From assembly GCA_947494565.1 (NCBI GenBank), contig CANLVG010000010.1, positions 124,001 to 188,000 of the forward strand: DNA of 64,000 bases, given 5' to 3'. How positions within the stretch are numbered: the first letter of the stretch is position 1; every line of letters begins with the position of its first letter. The position numbers and the translations under genes are program-made. This DNA comes from an uncultured Flavobacteriaceae bacterium. Lineage in GTDB: Bacteria; Bacteroidota; Bacteroidia; Flavobacteriales; Flavobacteriaceae. The notes below the pieces were generated by a model. That model worked only from the letters and a program-made list of their open reading frames with translations. It made no database searches and had not been told where the DNA came from. Shown here piece by piece: positions 1-9,242 of the stretch.

Positions 1-247
1 GCGCATATTCCAAATTCGTCAAACCCGGACTCAAATCACCGTAGCTTTTGGGAAGAAACAAATTCCAAAGTCCGGCTTCCTTTGCCTCTTTTTTTAGGGT
101 TTCTAGACCAGGCCATCTTTTCCAGGCGTTATCATGATTGCCGTGGAATGCTTCCACTTCCTTTTCGACTGGCGCAACGTGTTCCGTGATAAACTTCTTG
201 AGTTTTTCTTGATAGAACAGGGATTTTTCGCTGTATTGGAAATTCAT
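1..247 (-). CDS. Acyl-CoA dehydrogenase, N-terminal part (runs off window)
   Basis: The minus strand opens with an ATG at 247 and stays open to the window edge, giving 82 residues. The translation starts [19 protein letters not shown] and continues through a helical region with VEKEVEAFH, then [12 protein letters not shown]. This matches the N-terminal all-alpha domain of acyl-CoA dehydrogenases, where the turn '[10 protein letters not shown]' precedes the active-site region. The spacing resembles the ACAD10/11-like bacterial subgroup more than short-chain enzymes, but the catalytic domain is outside the window. It lies downstream of, and in the same direction as, an SDR (125 bp gap) and a second acyl-CoA dehydrogenase, so it probably belongs to one fatty-acid or hydroxy-acid oxidation operon. 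Substrate is not inferable. Confidence 0.82.
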   Translation of the reverse strand, partial: MNFQYSEKSLFYQEKLKKFITEHVAPVEKEVEAFHGNHDNAWKRWPGLETLKKEAKEAGLWNLFLPKSYGDLSPGLTNLEYA

Positions 248-372
248 GGATTACTTATTGATGGTTGGGTGTTAAATAAACTATATACTTCAAACTTCTT
301 TCTTCTTATTATTTTCTGTGTGGCTCCTCATTATTTTGCTTTTTACGTCTTCCGTATTGCTCAATACCCAGT

Positions 373-1143
373 CTATCCCGAAATCAAATATCCGCCGTCC
401 GCGGCATATACGCCTCCTGTCATGTATGATCCGGCATCGGAGGCCAAAAGCATGACCACTCCCGCCATTTCATCGGGGTGGGCCATTCGGCTCAATGGTA
501 CCATTTGCTCGTAACCCGCAACCAGCTTCTCGTTGGACCACAAACTTTCGCTGAATTTCGTTTTGATGAGTCCCGGACAAACGGCATTGGCTCGAATCCC
601 ATACCTGCCCCATTCTTTTGCCTGGTTCTTGGTCAACATAATCATCGCGGATTTCGTCATACTGTACAGTCCCAATCGAAAACCGGGGTGAACACCTTCT
701 ACCGACGATATATTGATAATACTACCTCCGCCCTGTGCTTTCATATAAGGCTGCACTAGATTGGAAAGTAACCATGGTGCTTTTACATTGATTGCCATAA
801 TCTTATCGAATACCTCCTCACCTGTTGCTTCAAGAGGACCATAAAAGGGGTTGATGGCAGCGTTATTCACCAAAATATCGATGCGCCCAAAAGCTTCCGA
901 AGTTTTTGTCACCAATGTCTTGCGTTGATCGTCATCTCCGATATGGCAAGCGATTCCTATGGCTTCCAAACCCGCTTCCTTAAATTCTTCCGCCACTGCA
1001 TCTACGGCCTCTTGCTTTCTAGAACTGACGACCACTTTAGCGCCGTTCTCCGCCAAACCACGGGCAATCGATTTCCCGATACCCTTACTTGACCCAGTCA
1101 CTATGGCAACTTTTCCGGTCAGGTCGAATTTTTGTTTTATCAT
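373..1143 (-). CDS. SDR family NAD(P)-dependent oxidoreductase
   Basis: A 256-residue classical short-chain dehydrogenase/reductase, the usual length. The cofactor motif TGSSKGIGKSIA is at about residues 16-27, NNAA at about 92-95, the catalytic serine in INISSVEG, and the YSMTK pair (Tyr-x-x-x-Lys) at about 160-164. The C-terminal GGVYAADGGYLISG is typical of the FabG/glucose-dehydrogenase-like branch. It sits between two acyl-CoA dehydrogenase genes in the same direction, which suggests reduction or oxidation of a hydroxyacyl or ketoacyl intermediate. This is inference, since SDR substrates cannot be read from sequence. Cytoplasmic, with no signal peptide. Confidence 0.9.
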   Translation of the reverse strand: MIKQKFDLTGKVAIVTGSSKGIGKSIARGLAENGAKVVVSSRKQEAVDAVAEEFKEAGLEAIGIACHIGDDDQRKTLVTKTSEAFGRIDILVNNAAINPFYGPLEATGEEVFDKIMAINVKAPWLLSNLVQPYMKAQGGGSIINISSVEGVHPGFRLGLYSMTKSAMIMLTKNQAKEWGRYGIRANAVCPGLIKTKFSESLWSNEKLVAGYEQMVPLSRMAHPDEMAGVVMLLASDAGSYMTGGVYAADGGYLISG

Positions 1144-1575
1144 AGGTACACTCTTTCTATTTATTGCTCTGAATCCCTTCCTTTAAACTTCGTGCCGTAC
1201 GCCGTATGTTACAGGCTTTAGGTTCACTGGTACAAATTCCAAAAATCAAATTCCAAATTCCAAATCTCAAACTTCATGACTTACGCTGCATTTCATTCGC
1301 TTTTCGTCTCGCACCTCGCTATACGCTATACGCTATACGTTTAAGATATATACTTTTTGCCAACTGTTAACTGCTCATTGTCCACTGGTATAAATTCCAA
1401 AAATAAAATTCCAAATTCCAAACTTCTTGACTTGCGCTATACATCATTTGCTTTTCGTCTCACGCCTCACGCTATACGCTAAAAATATATACTTTTTACT
1501 GCCAACTGTTAACTGCTCATTGTCCACTGCCTACTGCTAACTGCTAACTCTTAATTGACAATGCCTCACTGCCTC
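1144..1575. other. Gene-free spacer with low-complexity text
   Basis: No reading frame here looks coding. Most of the interval is a two-copy imperfect repeat (listed separately) rich in short motifs such as AATTCCAAA, CTATACG and AACTGCTAA. The remainder, 1144-1224, is unstructured. It probably carries the promoter of the SDR/acyl-CoA dehydrogenase genes, but no clear TAnnTTTG box was found. Confidence 0.6.
1225..1530. repeat. Imperfect tandem duplication of a ~150-bp non-coding unit
   Basis: Two head-to-tail copies are visible, about 1225-1382 and 1383-1530. Each runs CACTGGTA(C/T)AAATTCCAA, an AATTCCAAATTCCAAA block, a CTTGACTT/CATGACTT segment, GCTTTTCGTCTC, CTATACGCTA, then ATATATACTTTTT, CAACTGTTAACTGCTC and ATTGTCCACTG. 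Inside are smaller arrays: CTATACG three times at 1318-1338, and CTACTGCTAACTGCTAACT at 1530-1549. The copies differ by substitutions and small indels. There is no inverted terminus, target duplication or coding potential, so this is an intergenic repeat family rather than an insertion sequence. Confidence 0.8.
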
Positions 1576-3387
1576 TCATTTAAAGATCTTTTCATACGTA
1601 TTCAAGGTCAATGCTTGGTTATCCATAAGAACTTCTGCCAATCCTGTGGTTTTTGGCAATTCATATTTGAAGTAGAACTGCATTGTATGAATTTTACTTT
1701 CATAGAAATCCTTGTCAAAAGTCTTGTCTCCGGTCAGTAGCGCATTTTGTGCAACGATTCCGACTTCCAACCAGAGCCAGCTGATGACAATCGTACTGAA
1801 AAATTCCATAAAGGGGGTTGCATCTGCCAAAAAGCGTTGATAGTCCCCTTTCATAGCGTAGCCCATCAACGATTGTAGTACGCCTTGTGTCAACTCCAGT
1901 TTCGTCCCGAGTTTCTGCGCATATGGTTTTAGGGACTCATGTGCCATTGCCGCCTGTATGGTACCCTGGATTTCCTTGGATAGCAACTGTAACGCCTTTC
2001 CGTTTTCCATGGTGACCTTTCTCCCCAAAAGGTCTTGGGACTGAATACCTGTCGTTCCTTCATATATGGCAGAGATACGAATATCGCGGAGGTACTGTTG
2101 CAAAATATAGTCCGAACAAAAGCCATAACCACCCAATACCTGCACCCCATTGTTGACCGAAGTAATACCCATTTCAGAGGGGTAGGTCTTGGTCACAGGG
2201 GTCAAGATTTCTAAAAGCAGTTTGTATTTGGTACGCTCCTCCTCATCTGGATGGGCTTGTGACAGGTCATTGTAGCGCGAGGCTTTAAAGATCAAAGTCA
2301 AGGCACCTTCGCAAACCGATTTCTGTAATAACAACATACGGCGCACATCAGGGTGATTGATGATCAAGGTCTGTTCTTGTGCTACATTCTTTTTTCCGGT
2401 GCTGGTCAATTGTCGGCCTTGGGGACGTTCTTTTGCGTAGTTCAATGAAGCATGATAGGCCGCCGTTGCAATCGCCGCTGCGCCGCGACCTACGGCAATT
2501 CGAGCGCCATTCATCATCAAGAACATGTATTTCAGGCCCTGATTGGGCTCACCGACGAGCCATCCCGTACAGGCGTCTTTGTCACCAAAAAAAAGATGGG
2601 TGGTGCAATAGCCCTTTTGTCCCATTTTTTCAAAATCCGCAACGGTAGTGACATCATTGGGTGTTAAGCTCCCATCTTCAGCAGGGCTATACTTTGGCAC
2701 TACGAAAAGTGAAATGCCTTTGGTACCGGCTGGGGCCCCTTTAATTCGAGCTAAGACCAGATGCACGATATTCTCGGCGCCCTGGTAATCCCCAGCAGAG
2801 ATGAATATTTTCTGTCCGTGTATTTTATAGGTTTCCCCATCGGGTGTGGCCGAGGTCACGATATCGGATAACGAGCTGCCCGCCTGTGGTTCGGTCAGGC
2901 ACATGGTACCGCCCCAGGTGCCTTCCAACATTTTGGGCACATAGGTTTCATTCAAGGTTTTGTTCGCAAAATGAACGATCAACTCTGCCGCACCTACTGT
3001 AAGACCGATATAGCCCGGCAGGTGATTGTTGGCCGCCTCTTGAATAAAGGCCGAAGCATTCACCGCCATTGAGGGCATTTGCAGCCCTCCGTCCTCATAG
3101 GAAAACGGTCCGGATAGAAAGCCCATCTCGCCCCCTGCCTTCATGTATTTGGTGACCTGTGGATGCACGACGATTTCCCCATCTTTAAAATGAGCGGGGT
3201 GCTCGTCCATTTCCTTGAAGTACGGGTAGAGTTCCTTGTCGGAAAAGTCCTTGACAGCCTCAAGCATCATTTCAATCGACTCTTTATCATACTCGGTATA
3301 ACGTTCGTGCCCTAGCACACCCTCTAGGTCGTTTACACTGAACAAGAGAAATTTAAGGGTATCAAGGTCGATATAGTGCTGTGCCAT
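1576..3387 (-). CDS. Acyl-CoA dehydrogenase, DmdC-like long form
   Basis: 603 residues, clearly longer than the ~380 of classical acyl-CoA dehydrogenases and matching the ~600-residue subfamily that includes 3-methylmercaptopropionyl-CoA dehydrogenase (DmdC). The FAD/substrate motif MCLTEPQAGSSLSDI is central. YEGTTGIQSQDLLGRKV contains the glutamate usually placed as the catalytic base. The extra C-terminal ~130 residues correspond to the acyl-CoA dehydrogenase C-terminal extension of this subfamily. The start is supported by the ATG at 3387 with a free 299-bp spacer upstream. Downstream genes are an SDR and another acyl-CoA dehydrogenase. Dimethylsulfoniopropionate use is not implied, because many members act on ordinary acyl-CoAs. 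Confidence 0.9.
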   Translation of the reverse strand: MAQHYIDLDTLKFLLFSVNDLEGVLGHERYTEYDKESIEMMLEAVKDFSDKELYPYFKEMDEHPAHFKDGEIVVHPQVTKYMKAGGEMGFLSGPFSYEDGGLQMPSMAVNASAFIQEAANNHLPGYIGLTVGAAELIVHFANKTLNETYVPKMLEGTWGGTMCLTEPQAGSSLSDIVTSATPDGETYKIHGQKIFISAGDYQGAENIVHLVLARIKGAPAGTKGISLFVVPKYSPAEDGSLTPNDVTTVADFEKMGQKGYCTTHLFFGDKDACTGWLVGEPNQGLKYMFLMMNGARIAVGRGAAAIATAAYHASLNYAKERPQGRQLTSTGKKNVAQEQTLIINHPDVRRMLLLQKSVCEGALTLIFKASRYNDLSQAHPDEEERTKYKLLLEILTPVTKTYPSEMGITSVNNGVQVLGGYGFCSDYILQQYLRDIRISAIYEGTTGIQSQDLLGRKVTMENGKALQLLSKEIQGTIQAAMAHESLKPYAQKLGTKLELTQGVLQSLMGYAMKGDYQRFLADATPFMEFFSTIVISWLWLEVGIVAQNALLTGDKTFDKDFYESKIHTMQFYFKYELPKTTGLAEVLMDNQALTLNTYEKIFK

Positions 3388-3600
3388 AGCGTGCTTATTT
3401 TAGATGCTTGAAGTTAACCGAAATTCTGTCGAATTCCATTAAACTGGTTTAATAAAATGGGGATGGTAATCACTTCGGAGCACAAACCTAGATTCGATTC
3501 TTGACCTATGTCGAAGTTGCTGCTATATTTTCATCAGAGCGCAGATGCAGACCTATTTTTAGCTAACTTCACCCACATTAATTAAAAGAGGCCTGATTTC

Positions 3601-3690
3601 ATGGAGGCAATTTCCGTTAGAAATCTTCATAACGATATCAAAGGCGAGTCCATCACTAGTTTTATCCGTCAACCAAAATTCAAATTATGA
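3601..3690 (+). CDS. Possible 29-residue leader ORF overlapping the protease start
   Basis: An ATG at 3601 opens a 29-codon frame whose TGA stop (3688-3690) overlaps the ATG of the following protease gene (3687-3689) as ATGA. The peptide, MEAISVRNLHNDIKGE and onward, has no recognisable motif. The stop/start overlap is the arrangement used for translational coupling, but a 30-codon open frame can arise by chance, so this is a weak call. Nothing else is recognised in the 3388-3686 spacer. Confidence 0.2.
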   Translation: MEAISVRNLHNDIKGESITSFIRQPKFKL

Positions 3691-6600
3691 AATTCCTTAT
3701 CTCCGTACTTCTTATTGCATTCAGTTCAAGTTCGTTCGGTCAAATCAATGCAAAACTAATGCGTTACGTCGATGTATCGGAAACACAAATTTGCTTCGTT
3801 TACGGCGGCGATATCTGGGTGGTCGACAAAAATGGGGGTACCGCCACACAACTGACCAATTCCCCCGGGGAGGAATCCTATCCAAAATTTTCTCCAGATG
3901 GTAAGGAGATTGCGTTTACAGCCAGGTACCGAGGCAATCCCGATGTATATGTTATGCCCGTTACAGGTGGTGTTCCTCATAGATTGACCTATGGGTCCCA
4001 TTCCGATCGCATGGTAGAATGGCATCCTGCAGGTGATAAAATCCTATTCGCTTCAAGAAGAGAGACGGGTATTCCATCCGGACGCGTAAACCAACTTTTT
4101 CTCATTCCCAAAACAGGCGGAATGCCAGAAAAGTTGCCCATCCCCTATGGCGAGATCGCCACGTATTCGCCTGATGGAAAGCAACTGGCCTATATTACCA
4201 AAATAACGGAGACCTATCCCTTTAAAAGATATCGAGGCGGACTAACTTCGGAGGTCATCTTATTTGATCTGGAAAACAATACCGCTAAGAACATTACCAA
4301 TAGTGAAGCGAATGATGGGAAGCCCGCATGGGGAGGTGATAAAATTTATTTCTTATCCGACCGCGCAGATGACCTGCGGTTGAACGTCTGGAGTTACGAT
4401 CTTGAATCGGAAGCACTGAATCAGATTACCCAATTCAAAGACTTTGATATTACCTATCTATCGGCGGGTCCAAAGGATCTGGTCTTCGAAGTCGGCGGCG
4501 CGCTCCATCTCATGGATCTCGCTACCGAGGAATCAAAAGAGGTTGCCGTGACCGTAATAAGTGATTTGACTCTCGAAATGCCCAAAAGACTCGAGGTAAA
4601 CAAGCAAATAAGGGGAATGACAGCTTCTCCTGGGGCAAGTAGAATTGTATTCGAGGCACGGGGCGAATTGTTCAATGCCCCTGTAAAAGAAGGATTTGTT
4701 CAAAACATCACCAACTCTTCAGGAGCGTTCGACCATAGTCCCACATGGTCGCCCAATGGAGATTATGTAGCATATTGGAGTGATAAATCAGGTGAGTATG
4801 AGATTTATCTACAATCGATGCGAAAAGAACAGAAGACCAAAAAAATCACTTCCAGAAATAAAGGATATGGCTATACCCTTCATTGGTCACCAGATAGCAA
4901 AAAGTTGGCATTCATTGATGAGAAAAATGATATCAGCATTTTGGATGTGGCAACAGGAGCAGTTGAAGTAGTTGGCAATTATCAATGGAATTATGGTCAC
5001 GGCGGCCGTTCGGGCTATCCCATTCATTGGTCACACGATTCGAAGTTCCTCACCTATTCTATCGGTATGGACAATAGTAACGAAGCCATTTTTATCTACA
5101 GCCTTGGCAGTAAACAATCTAGACAGGTTACCAGTGGATTTTACAATGATACCAACCCGGTTTTTGGGGTAGATGGTACATACTTGTTTTTTCTTACGGA
5201 TAGGAATTTTAGCGCGGTATACAGTGGCCTTCAAGATGGCACCTGGATCTATCCGAATGCCACACAACTGGCCGCTATCAGTTTGAGTCAAGAATCACCA
5301 TACCTTCTACAAGCAAAAAATGACGAGTTAAGTGCAGCGGAAAAGGAAGAGCAGCCAAAAGAAGAAGACGGTAAACAAAAAAAGAAGAAAAAAGACGATT
5401 CGAAAAAGAAAGCCCCAGAACCGATAAAAGTGGATTGGAATGATATGGAAAGTAGGTTGGTTATTCTACCAGCGAAGCCTGGCAACTTGACCGACCTTAT
5501 GGCCTTTGAGGGTAAGTTAGTCTATCGTCGCTTGCCCAATTCGGGATCAAGTGGTGGTGAACCGGAATTATTTTTCTATGACCTGAAGGAACGGGAAGAA
5601 AAATCCATCATGGCCAAAATAAATGGGGTCGTCAAGACAGCCGATGGGAAATCGCTGCTAGTGAGGAGTGGGCCACAATTTGGTATTATTCAACCCGAGC
5701 CAGATCAGAAAATCAAGGATGCCATCCCTACAGATGGGTTGATTATGGAGCTGAACCCTAGGGAAGAATGGCGCCAGATCTTTCAGGACACTTGGAGAAG
5801 ACACCGCGATTTCTTTTATGACGAGGGCATGCAACAAGTGGAATGGGACTCGCTTCGTACACAATACGGTAAGTTGATCGATGATGCCCGATCTCGTTGG
5901 GATGTAACGTTCATACAGTCGAATCTTGCCGCCGAGCTAAGTGCTGGCCATACCTATACATTTGGTGGGGACAATGAAAAAGTGGAAAATGTGAGTACCG
6001 GTTATCTAGGGATTGACTGGACCAAGGACAACAAGGGGTATAAGGTCAAACGGATTGTAAAGCCGGCCGATTGGGATGCCGAACACAGGTCGCCTTTCGA
6101 TCGTCCCGGAGTAAAAGTGTCCGAGGGGGATTATATACATTCCGTCAATGGAATTTCCCTTTCCCCAAACAAAGAGCCGTATGCTGCCTTTGAAGGTCTT
6201 GATGGTAAAACAGTTGTTCTGAAGGTCAGCAAAAACGGTAATATGGGCGATGCAAAAGATGTAGTGGTCACCTGCCTTACAGGAGCAGAGGAAGGAAATA
6301 TTCGCTACTTGGATTGGATCGAGAAGAATCGATTAAGGGTGGAACAACTTTCCGGAGGTAAATTGGGCTATGTGTATATGACCAATACGGCAAATAGAGG
6401 GCAACTTGACTTGGTTAAAATGTACTACGGCCAGCTAGACAAGGAAGGATTCATTATTGATGAACGTTTCAATGGGGGTGGACAACTCGCCGACCGCTTT
6501 TTAGAACTGATGACACGCCCTGTCATTTACAACCTATACTGGCGCCATGGAAAATCACACGCGTATCCGGTAAAGGCCAATACTGGTCCCATGGGTATGC

Positions 6601-6977
6601 TGATTAATGGTTGGGCAGGATCTGGAGGAGATGGATTACCCTGGGCATTTAGAGAACTGGACGCCGGACCGATTGTTGGTGAGCGCACTATTGGTATTTT
6701 AGTCGGTCCCGCCACAGGCCATCGACTCATTGATGGCGGAGGAATTACTGTTCCGGGAGCACGACTTTATTTTAATAACGGTACCTGGTTCGATGAAGGT
6801 GTTGGCGTTAGACCTGATATCCCCGTCTGGGACGATCCGAACGTATTGCTGCAAGGACGTGACCCCCAAATGGAGAAAGTTGTAGCGGAAGTATTGAAGT
6901 TGCTCAATGATAGTCCTAAGGCTACCGCACCTCCAGCTAAGGAAGATCGAACGGCAAAAGGTCTAGAAAACAATTAG
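3687..6977 (+). CDS. Tricorn-type S41 family peptidase, secreted
   Basis: 1096 residues with a signal peptide at about 1-18 (MKFLISVLLIAFSSSSFG). WD40/PD40-like propeller repeats ('SPDGKEIAF', 'SPNGDYVAYWSD', 'SPDSKKLAF') fill about 25-530. A lysine-rich linker lies at about 545-578, followed by the tricorn C1 region, a PDZ-like segment (about 775-855) and an S41 serine-peptidase core. Likely catalytic residues by analogy with tricorn are His755 (AELSAGHTYTFGG), Ser979 (NGWAGSGGDG) and Glu1037 (WFDEGVG). Family knowledge: such enzymes trim oligopeptides, and here the signal peptide puts it in the periplasm. It is transcribed alone; a 29-codon ORF overlaps its start. The charged linker between propeller and protease halves is common in Bacteroidota homologues. 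Confidence 0.93.
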   Translation: MKFLISVLLIAFSSSSFGQINAKLMRYVDVSETQICFVYGGDIWVVDKNGGTATQLTNSPGEESYPKFSPDGKEIAFTARYRGNPDVYVMPVTGGVPHRLTYGSHSDRMVEWHPAGDKILFASRRETGIPSGRVNQLFLIPKTGGMPEKLPIPYGEIATYSPDGKQLAYITKITETYPFKRYRGGLTSEVILFDLENNTAKNITNSEANDGKPAWGGDKIYFLSDRADDLRLNVWSYDLESEALNQITQFKDFDITYLSAGPKDLVFEVGGALHLMDLATEESKEVAVTVISDLTLEMPKRLEVNKQIRGMTASPGASRIVFEARGELFNAPVKEGFVQNITNSSGAFDHSPTWSPNGDYVAYWSDKSGEYEIYLQSMRKEQKTKKITSRNKGYGYTLHWSPDSKKLAFIDEKNDISILDVATGAVEVVGNYQWNYGHGGRSGYPIHWSHDSKFLTYSIGMDNSNEAIFIYSLGSKQSRQVTSGFYNDTNPVFGVDGTYLFFLTDRNFSAVYSGLQDGTWIYPNATQLAAISLSQESPYLLQAKNDELSAAEKEEQPKEEDGKQKKKKKDDSKKKAPEPIKVDWNDMESRLVILPAKPGNLTDLMAFEGKLVYRRLPNSGSSGGEPELFFYDLKEREEKSIMAKINGVVKTADGKSLLVRSGPQFGIIQPEPDQKIKDAIPTDGLIMELNPREEWRQIFQDTWRRHRDFFYDEGMQQVEWDSLRTQYGKLIDDARSRWDVTFIQSNLAAELSAGHTYTFGGDNEKVENVSTGYLGIDWTKDNKGYKVKRIVKPADWDAEHRSPFDRPGVKVSEGDYIHSVNGISLSPNKEPYAAFEGLDGKTVVLKVSKNGNMGDAKDVVVTCLTGAEEGNIRYLDWIEKNRLRVEQLSGGKLGYVYMTNTANRGQLDLVKMYYGQLDKEGFIIDERFNGGGQLADRFLELMTRPVIYNLYWRHGKSHAYPVKANTGPMGMLINGWAGSGGDGLPWAFRELDAGPIVGERTIGILVGPATGHRLIDGGGITVPGARLYFNNGTWFDEGVGVRPDIPVWDDPNVLLQGRDPQMEKVVAEVLKLLNDSPKATAPPAKEDRTAKGLENN

Positions 6978-7635
6978 TTTTCATTCATTCAAGAACAACC
7001 CTGTCTCATGATATAGAAGTAGCATCGAGATTGACCATCTGTACTGTTTAAAAGCCAAGTATCGAAAAAGGAAATGAAGAAAAAATGGAGCATCGGTATT
7101 CTAGATGACACCAGTAGAGAATGTGTTACACTTAGGTTTAATTACCTCTGAATAGCCTTTAGAATAGAATTCAAATCACCCCTCGGCTATACACCTTTCA
7201 AAACGAATATCATGAATTTGGGAATCTGATATTCTCAAGTTTACCAAACAAAGACTTCGATAGCGAAGAAGTCTTGAAAAGTACCGGCTTTGGTTTCTAA
7301 TAATGACACATATTACCATAAAAAAATTGATTTTGTTGATGGTTACCGTAGTATCAGGAGCAACCCAAGCGAATAAAAAGTAAGTAGCCTTAAAGACTAC
7401 GATTCAGCACTATATTCCAGGAACTGCAAAAAATGAGTAGGTGATCGAATATCAATCATTTGCTTAGCAGTGACCTACAAAGAATATTCCTAGATCGCAC
7501 CTGACATCATCAGAGTGAAAACCTCGTAACAATTCACAAAGAACACCATACCACTCAGCCTAAATTTTCCACAGTTCAGTCGCAAAAAATAGAAAGCACT
7601 TCATTTATAGTTCATCTTTATCAAAATTTGAAAAG
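6978..7635. other. 658-bp spacer with possible gene remnants
   Basis: No intact gene is seen. Two short frames have protein-like composition: 7163-7300 (46 codons ending in TAA, with RLYTFQNEYHEFGN and NKDFDSEEVLKSTGF) and 7303-7383 (a 26-residue secretion-signal-like peptide starting MTHITIKKLILLMVTVV, stopped by TAA). They are adjacent and in the same direction, as expected for the tail of one decayed gene and the head of another. The family could not be named. Stops are frequent elsewhere in the interval. Confidence 0.35.
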
Positions 7636-8127
7636 ATGCCCTACGATTTCGTCGGTTGGTTGCATACGGTCATGTCTCTGATTGCCCTTATTACGGGCAC
7701 GATTGTTTTGACCAAAACAAAAGGAACTGCTGCTCACAAAAGAGTTGGAAGAATCTACGCCATTTCCATGCTCATGGTGTGCATCACCGCATTTATGATC
7801 TATCGCCTTCACAATGCTTTTGGAATACTTCATTTTTTTGCCATTATCAGTACAGTGACTTTAATCTTAGGTATGCTCCCCATGTATTTGAAAACGCACA
7901 AAAAACCTATCATCGTTCATTTATCCTATATGTATTGGTCCGTTATCGGACTCTATTGTGCCTTTGCGGCGGAGGTTTTCACACGACTTCCGGATATATG
8001 GCACATCGATACCCCTCTTGGGGTATTCTACGCGCTGATCGGTATATCTTCCGGAGCAGTTGGAGCCATCGGAAGTCACTACTTCAAGAAAAACAAAAAG
8101 CGCTGGGAAGAACGTTTCGGTCAGTAA
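7636..8127 (+). CDS. DUF2306-like integral membrane protein
   Basis: 163 residues, with about five hydrophobic segments and short polar ends. HKRVGRIYAISM after the first membrane helix and the histidine-containing helix FGILHFFAI fit the DUF2306 family of predicted membrane proteins, where conserved histidines lie in or near the membrane. The function of the family is not established. The gene stands alone between two long gaps, so context gives no hint. The start ATG at 7636 places the first helix (about residues 5-25) at the N-terminus, as usual for the family. An overlapping frame at 7656-8150 is a shadow. Confidence 0.75.
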   Translation: MPYDFVGWLHTVMSLIALITGTIVLTKTKGTAAHKRVGRIYAISMLMVCITAFMIYRLHNAFGILHFFAIISTVTLILGMLPMYLKTHKKPIIVHLSYMYWSVIGLYCAFAAEVFTRLPDIWHIDTPLGVFYALIGISSGAVGAIGSHYFKKNKKRWEERFGQ

Positions 8128-8643
8128 CCCCTCAGTTGATCACCCAATAGCACATCAGCGATCGATGTAGTTTCCAGGCTTTGGAAAAATCCGTAGCTTT
8201 ATGGAGAGAAAAAGATCGCTGCAAGAAAGCAATATCAAACCCAAGGTGAAGCCAGACAGACACTCAGAAGTTCCATCAAATCCAATAACTACAGTACTAT
8301 ATCAAGCTGACCGTCCAATAGTTCGGCACATACCAACGTTATCATTTTGGATTACCTCGGCTCCTAAAGGCCGACCTACAGCACCCCCTTTTGGAGAAGA
8401 TAAACTGATCATTGAAATGACATACACGTATGGAATAGCAGAAAAAATGACATTCCACTTTGCGTATAAAGAAAACCAACATAGACATAATAACATGACC
8501 TAAATACTGTTAAGAACATATCATTCGATTGATGCAGGTCGCTATTGAACGAACTAAAGGAGGCATCGAAACCACCAGTAGCCAAAGCGATTTTGCCCAT
8601 CAAAAGAACACGTATAACTGTTGAATCTTATTAACCCAAACAC
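8128..8643. other. 516-bp spacer without a recognisable gene
   Basis: Open frames exist on both strands (for example 8201-8503 plus and 8302-8496 minus), but none shows a family motif, signal peptide or regular hydrophobic pattern, and they overlap each other. I see no hairpin terminator or clear promoter. The interval resembles the preceding 658-bp gap and may be decayed sequence. Confidence 0.5.
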
Positions 8644-9066
8644 ATGAGAACCAACACTCAACGTATTACGGTGCAGACCGTAGTGCAGTCCGATTTGGAT
8701 AGCGCATGGGAATTCTGGACAAAACCCGAACATATTATGAACTGGAATTTCGCCAGTGACGAATGGTGCTGTCCCGTCGCAACCAATGATTTGAAACCAG
8801 GTGGTGCATTTCGTTGGCGTATGGAACTACGTCAAAAGAAAGTAGGATTTGATTTTATCGGAACTTATGATCGGATTGTAGTTAAAAAACACATTTCGTA
8901 TCATATACCCGGTAAAAGAAGGGTCGATATTGAATTTATAGAACAGAATCAAGAGGTAATGGTTCGTAAAACCTTTGACCCCGAAGAGGTCAATACGAAC
9001 GAACGGCAACGTGAAGGGTGGCAGGCCATACTCGATAGCTATAAAAAGTATGTGGAATCGATCTGA
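8644..9066 (+). CDS. SRPBCC/AHSA1-family protein
   Basis: 140 residues, the normal size for the Activator of Hsp90 ATPase homologue 1-like (START/Bet v1 fold) family. Diagnostic features are the N-terminal strand-helix segment SDLDSAWEFWTKPEHIMNW, the GGAFRWRME strand, and the C-terminal helix EGWQAILDSYKKYVES with the conserved 'GW..iL' pattern. Members bind hydrophobic ligands in a cavity. No specific role is known for most bacterial copies, which often lie next to transcription regulators, as here (a Crp/Fnr gene 176 bp downstream). No signal peptide, so cytoplasmic. Confidence 0.88.
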   Translation: MRTNTQRITVQTVVQSDLDSAWEFWTKPEHIMNWNFASDEWCCPVATNDLKPGGAFRWRMELRQKKVGFDFIGTYDRIVVKKHISYHIPGKRRVDIEFIEQNQEVMVRKTFDPEEVNTNERQREGWQAILDSYKKYVESI

Positions 9067-9242
9067 AAAAAGTGGTACGATTCGATACCCGAATAGCCTT
9101 TTAGCCGTTTCTATGCGCTACCAGAGGGGCTCATTACATGCTAAACCTACAGAATTTCAACTACCCCATGGTTGATTCCAAAGGGTGTAGTACCTACTGT
9201 TTAAATGTAACATACCGTTATTAGTCAAGAACACTATCGAAA

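Noticed and set aside
134-514. 126-residue plus-strand frame at the left edge
   Set aside because: It lies antisense to the acyl-CoA dehydrogenase and SDR genes and has no family features.
1318-1338. CRISPR-like short repeats (CTATACG)
   Set aside because: Units are contiguous with no spacers and no cas genes are nearby.
7253-7278. Hairpin-like GACTTCG/CGAAGAAGTC sequence as a terminator
   Set aside because: The stem has a bulge and no T run follows; it lies within a possible remnant frame.
7656-8150. 164-residue frame overlapping the DUF2306 gene
   Set aside because: Composition (many Cys/His/Ser) and position show it is an alternative frame of the membrane-protein gene.
8201-8503. 100-residue plus-strand frame in the 516-bp gap
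   Set aside because: No motif, no signal peptide, overlaps a minus-strand frame of similar quality. Left as gap content.
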